Source: Gracilaria caudata
Taxonomy: Eukaryota; Rhodophyta; Florideophyceae; Gracilariales; Gracilariaceae
Direction: 5' to 3'
Assembly: GCA_030374735.1 (NCBI GenBank)
Contig: JASCIV010000088.1
Span: 1 to 50,300, forward strand
DNA: 50,300 bases
Shown here: in pieces, positions 43,094 to 50,300 of the stretch
Layout: each line of letters starts with the position of its first letter
Numbering within the stretch: position 1 is the first letter of the stretch
Translations under genes and position numbers: made by a program
The notes under the pieces: generated by a model
What the model was told of the DNA's origin: nothing
Database searches by the model: none
What the model saw: the letters and a program-made list of their open reading frames with translations, nothing else

Positions 43094-45709
43094 TTAACTC
43101 ATCAGTACTTCCAATCTAACCAGCCTCGCTGAGATATCAGCTGGGCCGTCATGCATCATACCCGCGAAACTCACCAGCAGTCTCGCACGTCGTCTCAACT
43201 CAGACAACGATAACGAGCTCGTGTGATCCCCCCGTCTGGTCCCGACGTGCAGCGCAGTAAGTGTTTCCATCGCTGCAAGCAATATCTCCCCAGCCCTCTC
43301 GCAAAGACTATCAGCCCACACTCCACCACCAACACGAAACTCTTGTGTTTTGGTCACAAGTTCTCCTTCATCGTGCGGAATGAGTTCAGTTTTGTCCAAC
43401 AACAATCGGGCATCCTCATATCGTTTAGCCCAAAGTTGATCGAAAAAGTTGCCGAGTATGAGAAGAGTCTCGAAAGACGGTAACAAAATGTCTAGAGCTC
43501 TGTCTCCACTACTCGATATTGACGAATGTCTCCCTCTTATCTTACACTGGTATTCCACGGCTTCCTTAAATATATCATTTCTGCTTGAAGAGCCTTGAGA
43601 GGTTAGAACGGGTGCGAGTCTATCGATATGAATCGCGATAACCTTTCCGTGCGCTCCTACTCTTTCGAATAAAGTCAGTGCCGTTTTCCTGTCACCCATT
43701 CTCTCAGCTTCCTCAGCAGCTTCTTCAGCTACATGTAGCCAACCCGTATCCATAACGGTTTCCCTCCCGCCAAATGCCCACAACTCCTGAAAGACACCTC
43801 GTCTTTGGCTGAAGCGGTTTGCGAACTGGGATGGTGCGCTGCCAAGAAGTAACTCAAACTCTTTTGTCTCTAGCAACAGCCGCTTCAAAAGGCGGTTGCG
43901 CACTCCAGCTTCTCGTATGGTGAAAATGTAAACCGCCGCAGTCGTAGCGTCATTCTTAGCAAAATTCGAGACATACCTCCACAGCAGGTTCGAGTATTCA
44001 ATCTTCTGGAGACCACTTCCCTTGTCTCTTCCACTTGCCACGTCCTTCATTCCATCGTCACTGCGCTCTTCATTTTGAATGATTCCATAGTAATAAAGGG
44101 TGAAGGCTATGTGCATTGCTTCCGCAATTGCTCGCGCGCCTCGATCCAGATACAAAATCGCTTCGGCAAACTGCCCAGTCAGTATCAAAACCAGTGCGTA
44201 GAAAGCAGGAGCATCTCCTCTCGGGTCAAAATGCTGAGGCCCAAAACTTCGTATGTCGTTTTGTATCCACTCTATTGTCATCTGATAAGCGATCAGTGAA
44301 TCTGGCAACTTCTCATCGCTTTCAAGACGAACAACACTTAACAACAACCACAGATAGTCTTCGATGGAATAAAACAAGAGCTCAAAATCTCCATCTGGTA
44401 TCGCCATTCCATCGCCAAGCATGGGGCTGAGCCTCGAGATAACAACATAACATGCACGATGATATGGGTCTTCCCCTCGCTTAGCAACGAGTCCATAATC
44501 TTGCATCAGTGCTTCCACAAGGGACTTGGGCAACATTCGGCGTTCCCCTGAAGCGCAAACTGCTTGCAGGCAGCTTTCAAACAGTATAACACTTCCATCA
44601 GAGCAGCCTTTGTCGACCGCATCGGTAGCAATTTCCCGAGCTGTTTCAACATGTCCTGCTCTGAGACAATAATACAGCTGTGCCCAAATGGGCATCCCAT
44701 CGTACATAACACCGGACGCGAATTGGTCAGGTATACCTCGATCGAACACTAGGTTAAGATAAGCACGCACGTCCGCTTTAATGCCAGGAACTCCACCTCG
44801 CTTTGCTTCGACCGGACGTAGTGCAATTTCGCGTCGCATCTTGTCCTCACAAAACTGAAGACAAAGGTAGCGATACGCACCCTCGTACAACGTGCGATGA
44901 GCCTCGGTGGTTCGCATTTCTTCAAAGGCACCTTCTGGGGGCGTTTCATGGTATTCTCCAGTCAAATACCGTAGACAAGTAAATACTGCGTGCAAATGCT
45001 GCACACTTCGTGGAGCGGCAGTAGGTTCACCTCGTGGCGCAAGATTAGCTACAAGAGCATCATCTAGCTCCGTAGCAATAGCGACAGAAGCACCTGGCAT
45101 TGCCCTCCCATTCACTGCTCGACGAACAATGGCCTCGTAAATGGGAGTCACTGGCTTTTGCTCATGATACGAAGATTCGCGTCGAGATCGAGGTTGTCTG
45201 AAAGGGGATGCAAAGGCATGGGACGGTGTGGCCGTCGAGTTCGACAATCGCTTTGCGGGACGACGATACCGCAAAGAAGGCAAGGAGACGAGATCACGTT
45301 TCGAAGCTTCCCAAGAAGCATCCACACTCGCCGAAGCGGCCTTCAGTGATCGCTGAGTAACTTTGTGAATAGCGTCCTCAATAGCAGTAACAATGGCATA
45401 CTCGTGGGCTTGATTCAAGTATGCCTCTAGATCTGTATCAGCCACCGCTTGTATAGGCTCAAAAGCATCCCGCAACGCAATAGATTGCAAAGTTCTCTCG
45501 ATCTTGTCATTTTCGAAACCATATTCGGCAAGCAAACGCACACCGGCCTCATTTGACTCAGAACGGGCGAGACGTCTTGATTCGGTAGAAATCTGAGGTA
45601 GCAACCGTTCAAGACGAGGTATGTTATCGGTGAAAGTAGAGAGCTGCGACTCCTGCTTTGAGCGCAGTGCTCGTGACTTTTCCAGAATGTCCGAGAAATC
45701 AACTTCCAT
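43094..45709 (-). CDS. NUP93: Nucleoporin Nup93/Nic96
   Basis: 871 residues in a single exon. Nup93/Nic96 is the linker and scaffold of the nuclear pore inner ring. The N-terminal 100 residues are helical and predicted to form the coiled coil that recruits the Nup62 complex (FSDILEKSRALRSKQESQLS, LERLLPQISTESRRLA). Residues about 180-871 form the long alpha-solenoid, with family-type segments PVTPIYEAIVRRAVNG, PIWAQLYYCLRAGHVETARE and FYALVLILTGQFAEAILYLD, and a C-terminal part with helices (LETLLILGNFFDQLWAKRYE, ETLTALHVGTRRGD). The length matches the family (about 820-840). Its start is divergent from the 85-residue spliced gene. Confidence 0.9.
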   Translation of the reverse strand: MEVDFSDILEKSRALRSKQESQLSTFTDNIPRLERLLPQISTESRRLARSESNEAGVRLLAEYGFENDKIERTLQSIALRDAFEPIQAVADTDLEAYLNQAHEYAIVTAIEDAIHKVTQRSLKAASASVDASWEASKRDLVSLPSLRYRRPAKRLSNSTATPSHAFASPFRQPRSRRESSYHEQKPVTPIYEAIVRRAVNGRAMPGASVAIATELDDALVANLAPRGEPTAAPRSVQHLHAVFTCLRYLTGEYHETPPEGAFEEMRTTEAHRTLYEGAYRYLCLQFCEDKMRREIALRPVEAKRGGVPGIKADVRAYLNLVFDRGIPDQFASGVMYDGMPIWAQLYYCLRAGHVETAREIATDAVDKGCSDGSVILFESCLQAVCASGERRMLPKSLVEALMQDYGLVAKRGEDPYHRACYVVISRLSPMLGDGMAIPDGDFELLFYSIEDYLWLLLSVVRLESDEKLPDSLIAYQMTIEWIQNDIRSFGPQHFDPRGDAPAFYALVLILTGQFAEAILYLDRGARAIAEAMHIAFTLYYYGIIQNEERSDDGMKDVASGRDKGSGLQKIEYSNLLWRYVSNFAKNDATTAAVYIFTIREAGVRNRLLKRLLLETKEFELLLGSAPSQFANRFSQRRGVFQELWAFGGRETVMDTGWLHVAEEAAEEAERMGDRKTALTLFERVGAHGKVIAIHIDRLAPVLTSQGSSSRNDIFKEAVEYQCKIRGRHSSISSSGDRALDILLPSFETLLILGNFFDQLWAKRYEDARLLLDKTELIPHDEGELVTKTQEFRVGGGVWADSLCERAGEILLAAMETLTALHVGTRRGDHTSSLSLSELRRRARLLVSFAGMMHDGPADISARLVRLEVLMS

Positions 45710-46033
45710 GCTGTCGTCAATCTTTAACGGGATTGCAGAAAAGCGCTAAATGCAAACAAGTAAACCAGTGCTATAGCAATGAGGCAAAATCTTAAGAACT
45801 TGGAACGAAGCACTGCCGCGTTTGGTATCTCCAAGTCCCGCTCAAGCCCTTCAGACGTTCAAGCCTTCAGTGGGCTACACGCGCTTCTATTTGAACGTAC
45901 ATTTCAGCACAAATACAGAAAAGGATCACGCCGCGATTTGAAGCATTCGAGTCACATTTGAACGCTGTCACATAGCACAGTCTGCTGCAGGCTGTGCACT
46001 ATGCAATACAAGGGTAGGGTTCATGCGCTAAAG
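45710..46033. promoter_or_regulatory. Divergent promoter region, Nup93 / small spliced gene
   Basis: 324 bp between divergent starts. It contains ACAAGGGTAG at 46008-46017, just before the ATG at 46034, in common with the ACCCTTGT motif of other divergent promoters in this window. A short plus-strand frame (45779-45961) looks random. Confidence 0.4.
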
Positions 46034-46389
46034 ATGAGCAATTCGGAAGATTTTAACATCATGTTGGGTTTTGGCGCTATTTCTGGCATCATCACTTTGG
46101 CGCCAATCCTTTCCGGACTTCGAAGGTGTGCACGATTGGCTTCCCCGAATGCACGTCCACAATGCCCAGGAGGTTAACTTGCCCGGTATTGCCGGCTTGA
46201 CAAGGGTAAAACATCATTTCCAGCTTGCCCGAAAAGGCCTTTACCAAGACCGCGATCTGGCCGCTCCGTCTCTACAACCACAAGGGCATGCAGACCTTCG
46301 CTACAAGAGCAGTTGGAGACAATCTCGACGTAGTAGTGAAGCCTATTCTGCGCACTCTGAATAGTCTGGGACGCAAGGAGGAATTCTGA
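46034..46389 (+). CDS. Small single-span protein, two exons, unrecognised
   Basis: Exon 1 46034-46125, a 98 bp intron with GTGTGC donor and CATTTCCAG acceptor, exon 2 46224-46389. The junction makes AG|C (Ser) and keeps the frame to the TGA at 46389, giving 85 residues. Exon 1 encodes a short acidic start (MSNSEDFN) and a membrane helix (IMLGFGAISGIITLAPIL). Exon 2 is soluble and basic: LPEKAFTKTAIWPLRLYNHK, then FATRAVGDNLDVVVKPILRT and a charged end. It has the feel of a small mitochondrial membrane subunit, but I do not recognise it. Exon 2 has no in-frame ATG upstream except internal Met, so it is easily missed. Confidence 0.6.
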
Positions 46390-46469
46390 TTGCGAATTGA
46401 TTTGTTCTCGATTAAGCACGAGGAACGAATGCCGAACTCAGTTTTTAACTCAAGACGTCAACCAAACGT

Positions 46470-48383
46470 ATGCCGTCTCCGATACGCCTTCCAAACGGTT
46501 CCCTGCGACCTTCCTCCTCCGAACAAGTACGAGAGCTGCCGACAGAGAGAAGACGAGTCGAGCAATCTGCTGTATTAAACCTGATTGTAGAAGATTTTTT
46601 TAGTACAGAACAAGTGCATATTGGACCAGCCCCTAATCCACCCTTTGCTGTCGATGAAGCTGACCCAAATGCTCAAGCTGACGTCGAAGAAAGAAATGCG
46701 AACGGAAGCATTGTCACTGTACGATCTTCGCAGGACTCCGAGGAACCCAGCCCATCCCCCGTAATTAAGCGCCGCCGAAAAAACAAAACGCTCAAGGAAC
46801 CAGAAGCTGAAAAGGGGGGTGGAACCTCTCCCCAAGAAGATGGCAACTGCTGCACAATATGTTTGGAGCCTTGGGCAAGTTCTGGTCCTCACCAAGTGTG
46901 TTGCATGCCGTGCGGTCATCTGTTCGGATACAGTTGCATAAAAGAATGGATTCGTGGCGGCCACTCTCGGAAACGGGAATGTCCAACGTGTAAAACGCCT
47001 GCTCGCGTGAAGGACTTGAGATATCTTTTCGGTCTTCCATCACGGCTGGAGGTCTCTGATGTTACGGAAATACAGCGACTGCGTGAAGAACTACAGCGGG
47101 AGAAGATATCTCATGAGACTACAAGGATAAAATATGAGGATACAAAGAAACTGGCGAAGATATACCGCGAGCAGATGCGAGACCTCCAACGCCAGGTAAA
47201 GCCTTCTGTTCAAACATTTGGGCATGAGCATAATCTACAACGTGTTGAACCTGTGGACAACATCCGTCTGGTGTCAGTGAATCGAACTACTGGTGGTTCT
47301 CTAGCGGTTGCAGTCGATCAAGACGCATCATATTTATTCAACGAACGTGTGCCTGGGGACAGATCGCGACATCGAATAGGCCGCGTAGACATTGGAAGAC
47401 CGAATGTACCAATGTACTCACAATATCCAACTGAGAAACGCGTAAACTGCATCGAAGTGTGTCGTCACACATGCAGAGCGGATCATAGACATGTTGCAGT
47501 AGCAAGCACTGATAACAGTGTTAGCATCTTGACTCCAACTCTTCAGCGCGCAACAACTCTTCGGCTGCCCCGGATTCCGCTGTCTTGTTCTTGGCTTTCC
47601 AGTCGCCCACACCTGATAGCAATTGGACTCGTCTCAGGTGAAGTTTTAATGTACGACATAAGGCAAACTTCGACGCATATGTACGAATCAATATTGTCTC
47701 GCAATCAAGGATTCCGAGCCGTTCATTCTTTAGAGGAAGTCGCAGTTAACGACTCACACGACTCATCCGCGGTTTTAGCAGCCTCACCACACGGCGTATT
47801 TGGTATCTCGTTTGATGGATTCATGGGCACGCCAAACGTTTACGAGGTAAAAGGTGGTGTGCCCGAGGATTGGGCTCCCACGAGTTTCACTGTGAGTGGG
47901 AACATGATCGCTGTGGCTGCAAGAAGGCGTGGTACTGCAGGTTGCGCATCTCAAGAAATGGGATGTTCGTTGTCCATGCACAGGGGTCTCGTTAAGGAAG
48001 GACAAGACCTGAAGTTTGGTCCTTCACTCGGCGAGCCAGTATACACCTCCTCACAAAGTGTACCATTCGTGCATTGTGGTATTGTTGAAGGAAACGAAGG
48101 CTATGTAGATACGATACTGGCATACCCAGATAAGCATGCTTCGAGTAAGCTGAGTGTGTGGGCTTACAAGGAAGATGTAAATGAGGGTGTCCCGAGCTGG
48201 AAGGGGCAAGAAGTTGTATCTCACTCCCAAATTCAAAGTTCGAGTGTTGCTGATGTTCGAGCAGCAGCAGGACTTTTGCTTCCACGATTTGCAAAGATAA
48301 GCGGTGTACCTGATGGGAGTCGTGGAGTTTTTGTTACTGTCGGCGATGATATCATTCGAGTTTTTGCAGCAGGAAGGTATTGA
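46470..48383 (+). CDS. RFWD3: RFWD3-type RING-WD40 E3 ubiquitin ligase
   Basis: 637 residues. RFWD3 ubiquitinates RPA and RAD51 at stalled forks and crosslinks. After a disordered N-terminus with a basic patch (IKRRRKNKTLKEPE, about 92-105) comes the RING finger (about 127-175): CCTICLEPWASSGPHQVCCM, PCGHLFGYSCIKEWI and CPTCKTPAR; the E-P-W-x-x-x-G-x-H and C-G-H-L-F-G-Y-x-C-I elements are diagnostic for RFWD3 over other RING families. A coiled coil (about 190-245) follows, then a WD40 domain (about 250-637) including RAVHSLEEVAVND and YDIRQTSTHMYES (family YDVRNTSSHV). The ATG at 46470 is the first in frame. Confidence 0.87.
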   Translation: MPSPIRLPNGSLRPSSSEQVRELPTERRRVEQSAVLNLIVEDFFSTEQVHIGPAPNPPFAVDEADPNAQADVEERNANGSIVTVRSSQDSEEPSPSPVIKRRRKNKTLKEPEAEKGGGTSPQEDGNCCTICLEPWASSGPHQVCCMPCGHLFGYSCIKEWIRGGHSRKRECPTCKTPARVKDLRYLFGLPSRLEVSDVTEIQRLREELQREKISHETTRIKYEDTKKLAKIYREQMRDLQRQVKPSVQTFGHEHNLQRVEPVDNIRLVSVNRTTGGSLAVAVDQDASYLFNERVPGDRSRHRIGRVDIGRPNVPMYSQYPTEKRVNCIEVCRHTCRADHRHVAVASTDNSVSILTPTLQRATTLRLPRIPLSCSWLSSRPHLIAIGLVSGEVLMYDIRQTSTHMYESILSRNQGFRAVHSLEEVAVNDSHDSSAVLAASPHGVFGISFDGFMGTPNVYEVKGGVPEDWAPTSFTVSGNMIAVAARRRGTAGCASQEMGCSLSMHRGLVKEGQDLKFGPSLGEPVYTSSQSVPFVHCGIVEGNEGYVDTILAYPDKHASSKLSVWAYKEDVNEGVPSWKGQEVVSHSQIQSSSVADVRAAAGLLLPRFAKISGVPDGSRGVFVTVGDDIIRVFAAGRY

Positions 48384-48807
48384 ATACGAGCAACGCACAA
48401 CGTTCACTTACGCAGTCTTTGGTGTATGCATGCGGAAGGAAACAAACTAACTTGAAAATGGTCTTAACGGCTCTAACCTCATTTGAGGAAGGACTCAGGT
48501 GTTCTACAAAACACATACATGAATTTGTATACTAATCATGACTCATTCCTGGAAACACTATAGCGTTCTCCTTCTTCTTGAAGCTGATAAGCATTGCTTA
48601 TTCGGTCTTCTTGTCCATTGTTTTCTCCTATATCGCTGGCTTTACACAATACAAACTTTTCATCGCGACATCCTGTACTATCAAAGCTCTGCAATCATCC
48701 TTGGTCGCACCTTTTCCTCTTGCTCGGTGAAGTCATTGGTCGCAAAACACAGTAATATTGTTGTGCGGAGAGCAGAAGTAGGTCTTGTGCGAAGTCCTTC
48801 ATCGGTT
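48384..48807. other. Convergent 3' region
   Basis: 424 bp between stops of the RFWD3-type and FkbM-type genes. No gene is seen; a plus-strand frame at 48538 looks random. Confidence 0.35.
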
Positions 48808-49698
48808 TCATTCAGGGAAACCCATGACGACGCCATGCCGTACGTATAAAACCCTGTCCATTCTAAACGGTTTCATTCGACGAACGACGTGCCTCCCCGG
48901 CACATGAGCGTGATATCCCTTCTTCAAGAGGAAGTTATGAACAGCTTTGCCGGCGCCCTTTTCGACTTGCACACTGATTATGTCAATGGTCACCTTTCCC
49001 CATTCGACACCATTAAGAACCTCCATTTCATGTCCCTCAACGTCAACATTCAGGTAATCGACATGTGAAACTCCCATTCGATTAAAAATAGACTCTAAGG
49101 TTGTGCACCTAAGTGCCTCCGCAACCGCCTCCAAAACCGTGGCATCCCCTGTGTAGGTTTCCAGAATTCCACCGTTAGCACCTAGCATTCCGAATTGCAT
49201 CTCTTTCTCGTCCTCATCACTTGCACATGTTGGAACAATGTGACATGATCGTTGTGTATGCAACCTTTCCAAATACTGTGGGTTGGCCTCAACACAAATC
49301 CCTCGCCATCCCATGCATCGATCGAAGAAATAAGTGCTCGACCTCTGAACTGGCTCCTTAGGTGCCACGTCAACGTATATTCCGGGTCGCCTTAGCCGAG
49401 AAAAATGACGGGTGTATAGATAGTAATCTTCGCCGCCCTCAGAGAAAAAGTGAGGAGTAGAGCTGTTACAAAGAACTCCAGGCTTTGAAGATCCGCAAAA
49501 CACTTCGTTGGGTTGGGGGTGCTCCCGTAGCATACGGCAAAATTTCGGAGTGCCCCAATCACGACGAACAGGCAGGATATCAGACGAAAGCTTCCGTTCT
49601 GGTCTGGACTTGTCAGGTATTGATAGTATGAAGAGTGCTAAGGAAAAGAAAAATACAGTCAAGCTTCGTCTGCAAGGATACAAGGATGCTTTCTTCAT
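48808..49698 (-). CDS. FkbM-type SAM-dependent methyltransferase, membrane-anchored
   Basis: 296 residues. FkbM-family enzymes methylate sugars or other hydroxyls using S-adenosylmethionine. A basic start and single helix (SLTVFFFSLALFILSI, about 12-27) form a signal anchor, placing the enzyme in the secretory pathway, probably the Golgi. The methyltransferase part spans about 85-290: FFSEGGEDYYLYTRHF, IYVDVAPKE (family V-D-[VI]-G-A; here Ala-Pro in the SAM loop), FDRCMGWRGICVEANPQYLE (acidic ribose-binding Glu), HIVPTCASD, VDYLNVDVEGHEMEVLNGVE (motif D-x-E-G-x-E) and a final MDRVLYV strand. The unusual VAPKE in place of VGANxG could affect cofactor binding. Substrate unknown. Confidence 0.78.
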   Translation of the reverse strand: MKKASLYPCRRSLTVFFFSLALFILSIPDKSRPERKLSSDILPVRRDWGTPKFCRMLREHPQPNEVFCGSSKPGVLCNSSTPHFFSEGGEDYYLYTRHFSRLRRPGIYVDVAPKEPVQRSSTYFFDRCMGWRGICVEANPQYLERLHTQRSCHIVPTCASDEDEKEMQFGMLGANGGILETYTGDATVLEAVAEALRCTTLESIFNRMGVSHVDYLNVDVEGHEMEVLNGVEWGKVTIDIISVQVEKGAGKAVHNFLLKKGYHAHVPGRHVVRRMKPFRMDRVLYVRHGVVMGFPE

Positions 49699-50300
49699 TG
49701 CAAAGGAGAGTTAGGAAGGGAGCGCTTGGCAACGAATTCGTGTTAGATAGGTGGATGAAGAGAACGACAGACTTCATTCGTAGAAGTAAGTCGAGGGCCT
49801 TCGCACGTTTGCTGAAAGGACTTATAACACGGCGCAAATTCTGTAAGTCTCTGTCGGTGGAGATTTATATCGTCGAAGAAGAGCTTTCGCGACCTCTCTG
49901 AAGTACTTGCACGAAGTGCATAATATTGTACCATCAAGTAGTGCTTTCACCCCGCATTCAAGATAAAGAAGAAGGCAAAGAAGAGAGATTATACACAAAG
50001 ATGTCTGCATCTGTAAAAAAGAAGTCATTGCAAAGGAAATGAAGAGCAAGTGGAAGCTGAGGAATCAATCCGCGAGGTTTACTGGATAGGACTACGTTCT
50101 AGGCAACCCCCCGCCTACTCTTGTAGCGCCAAGAGCTAACACCTTTGTAGATATAAGAAGGAGAAAAAGAGCTTGTCTCTTCTTTCTTCTTTATTTTGGA
50201 CAACAGCCGTCAATTACTAGACTGAAGTAAAGCCTCTAAATAAGGCTTTCTCTCTGCAGAAAGGCCAAGAACTTTTTTGGAAACTGTCGAACCATAACGG
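49699..50300. other. Upstream region of FkbM-type gene, to window end
   Basis: About 600 bp with AT-rich and poly-purine stretches and no supported gene. The last 100 bases hold short runs (TCTCTTCTTTCTTCTTT) and no tRNA-like fold. Any gene starting here would continue outside the window. Confidence 0.3.

Noticed and set aside
50279..50300. tRNA T-arm-like GGTTCGAC on the minus strand at the window end
   Set aside because: The flanking bases do not pair as a 5 bp T stem and no anticodon or acceptor arm can be built.
1..50300. CRISPR arrays, insertion sequences, prokaryotic operons
   Set aside because: No regularly spaced repeats, no transposase-like protein and no Shine-Dalgarno-led gene strings; the gene set is eukaryotic nuclear.

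Overview
This window is nuclear DNA from a photosynthetic eukaryote with a compact, intron-poor genome. A unicellular red alga, or a close relative with a red-type plastid, is the best guess; lineage is inferred, not proven. Supporting this are eukaryote-only genes (TRAP-gamma, Nup93, Nop56, PRP38, PABPN1, KEOPS kinase, Hsp90 co-chaperones), mitochondrial genes (Mic10, bL27m, complex I NDUFS8), and two proteins with plastid-style presequences: a PsbP-like lumenal protein with a twin-arginine signal, and a shikimate kinase. Neither begins with an ER-type signal peptide, which favours a primary plastid. There are no bacterial operons, insertion sequences, CRISPR arrays or recognisable tRNA/rRNA genes.

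Layout. 0.4-6.3 kb: TRAP-gamma (+), INSIG-like (-), a degenerate DEAD-box-like protein (+), an mTERF protein (+). 6.6-12.4 kb: a tentative small spliced gene, an EF-hand protein and a FAN/NSMAF-type BEACH-WD40 protein. 12.4-15.3 kb is gene-poor but holds a probable spliced profilin-like gene (-). 15.3-23.0 kb is dense: Stm1/SERBP1-type (-), PsbP-like (+), Mic10 (-, spliced), LTO1/Yae1-type (+), a hypothetical GC-rich gene (-), a KIP/KRP-like CDK inhibitor (+), Aha1 (-), p23 (+, spliced) and Bud32/PRPK (-). 23.5-30.4 kb: shikimate kinase (+), a 68-residue spliced membrane protein (-), PABPN1 (+, two introns), a 2.2 kb stretch without a confident gene, a Tudor-like unknown (+) and cytochrome b5 (-, spliced). 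31.8-42.7 kb: bL27m (-), Nop56 (+), a PHD+CW zinc-finger protein (-), NDUFS8 (+, spliced), a dynactin-p62-like zinc protein (+), PRP38 (-) and an unknown Ser-rich protein (+). 43.1-49.7 kb: Nup93/Nic96 (-), an 85-residue spliced gene (+), an RFWD3-type RING-WD40 ligase (+) and an FkbM-type methyltransferase (-).

Genes are mostly arranged as divergent pairs sharing 300-700 bp promoters and convergent pairs whose stop codons are often 1-90 bp apart. Introns are few and short (about 80-140 bp), lie mainly in genes for small proteins, and five of nine well-supported donors are GTACGT. I located seven spliced genes confidently by matching reading phase across GT-AG boundaries; several of these proteins would be truncated or missed in a plain ORF scan. 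Functional links include the Aha1/p23 head-to-head pair (both Hsp90 co-chaperones) and a concentration of mitochondrial and RNA/ribosome-biogenesis genes.
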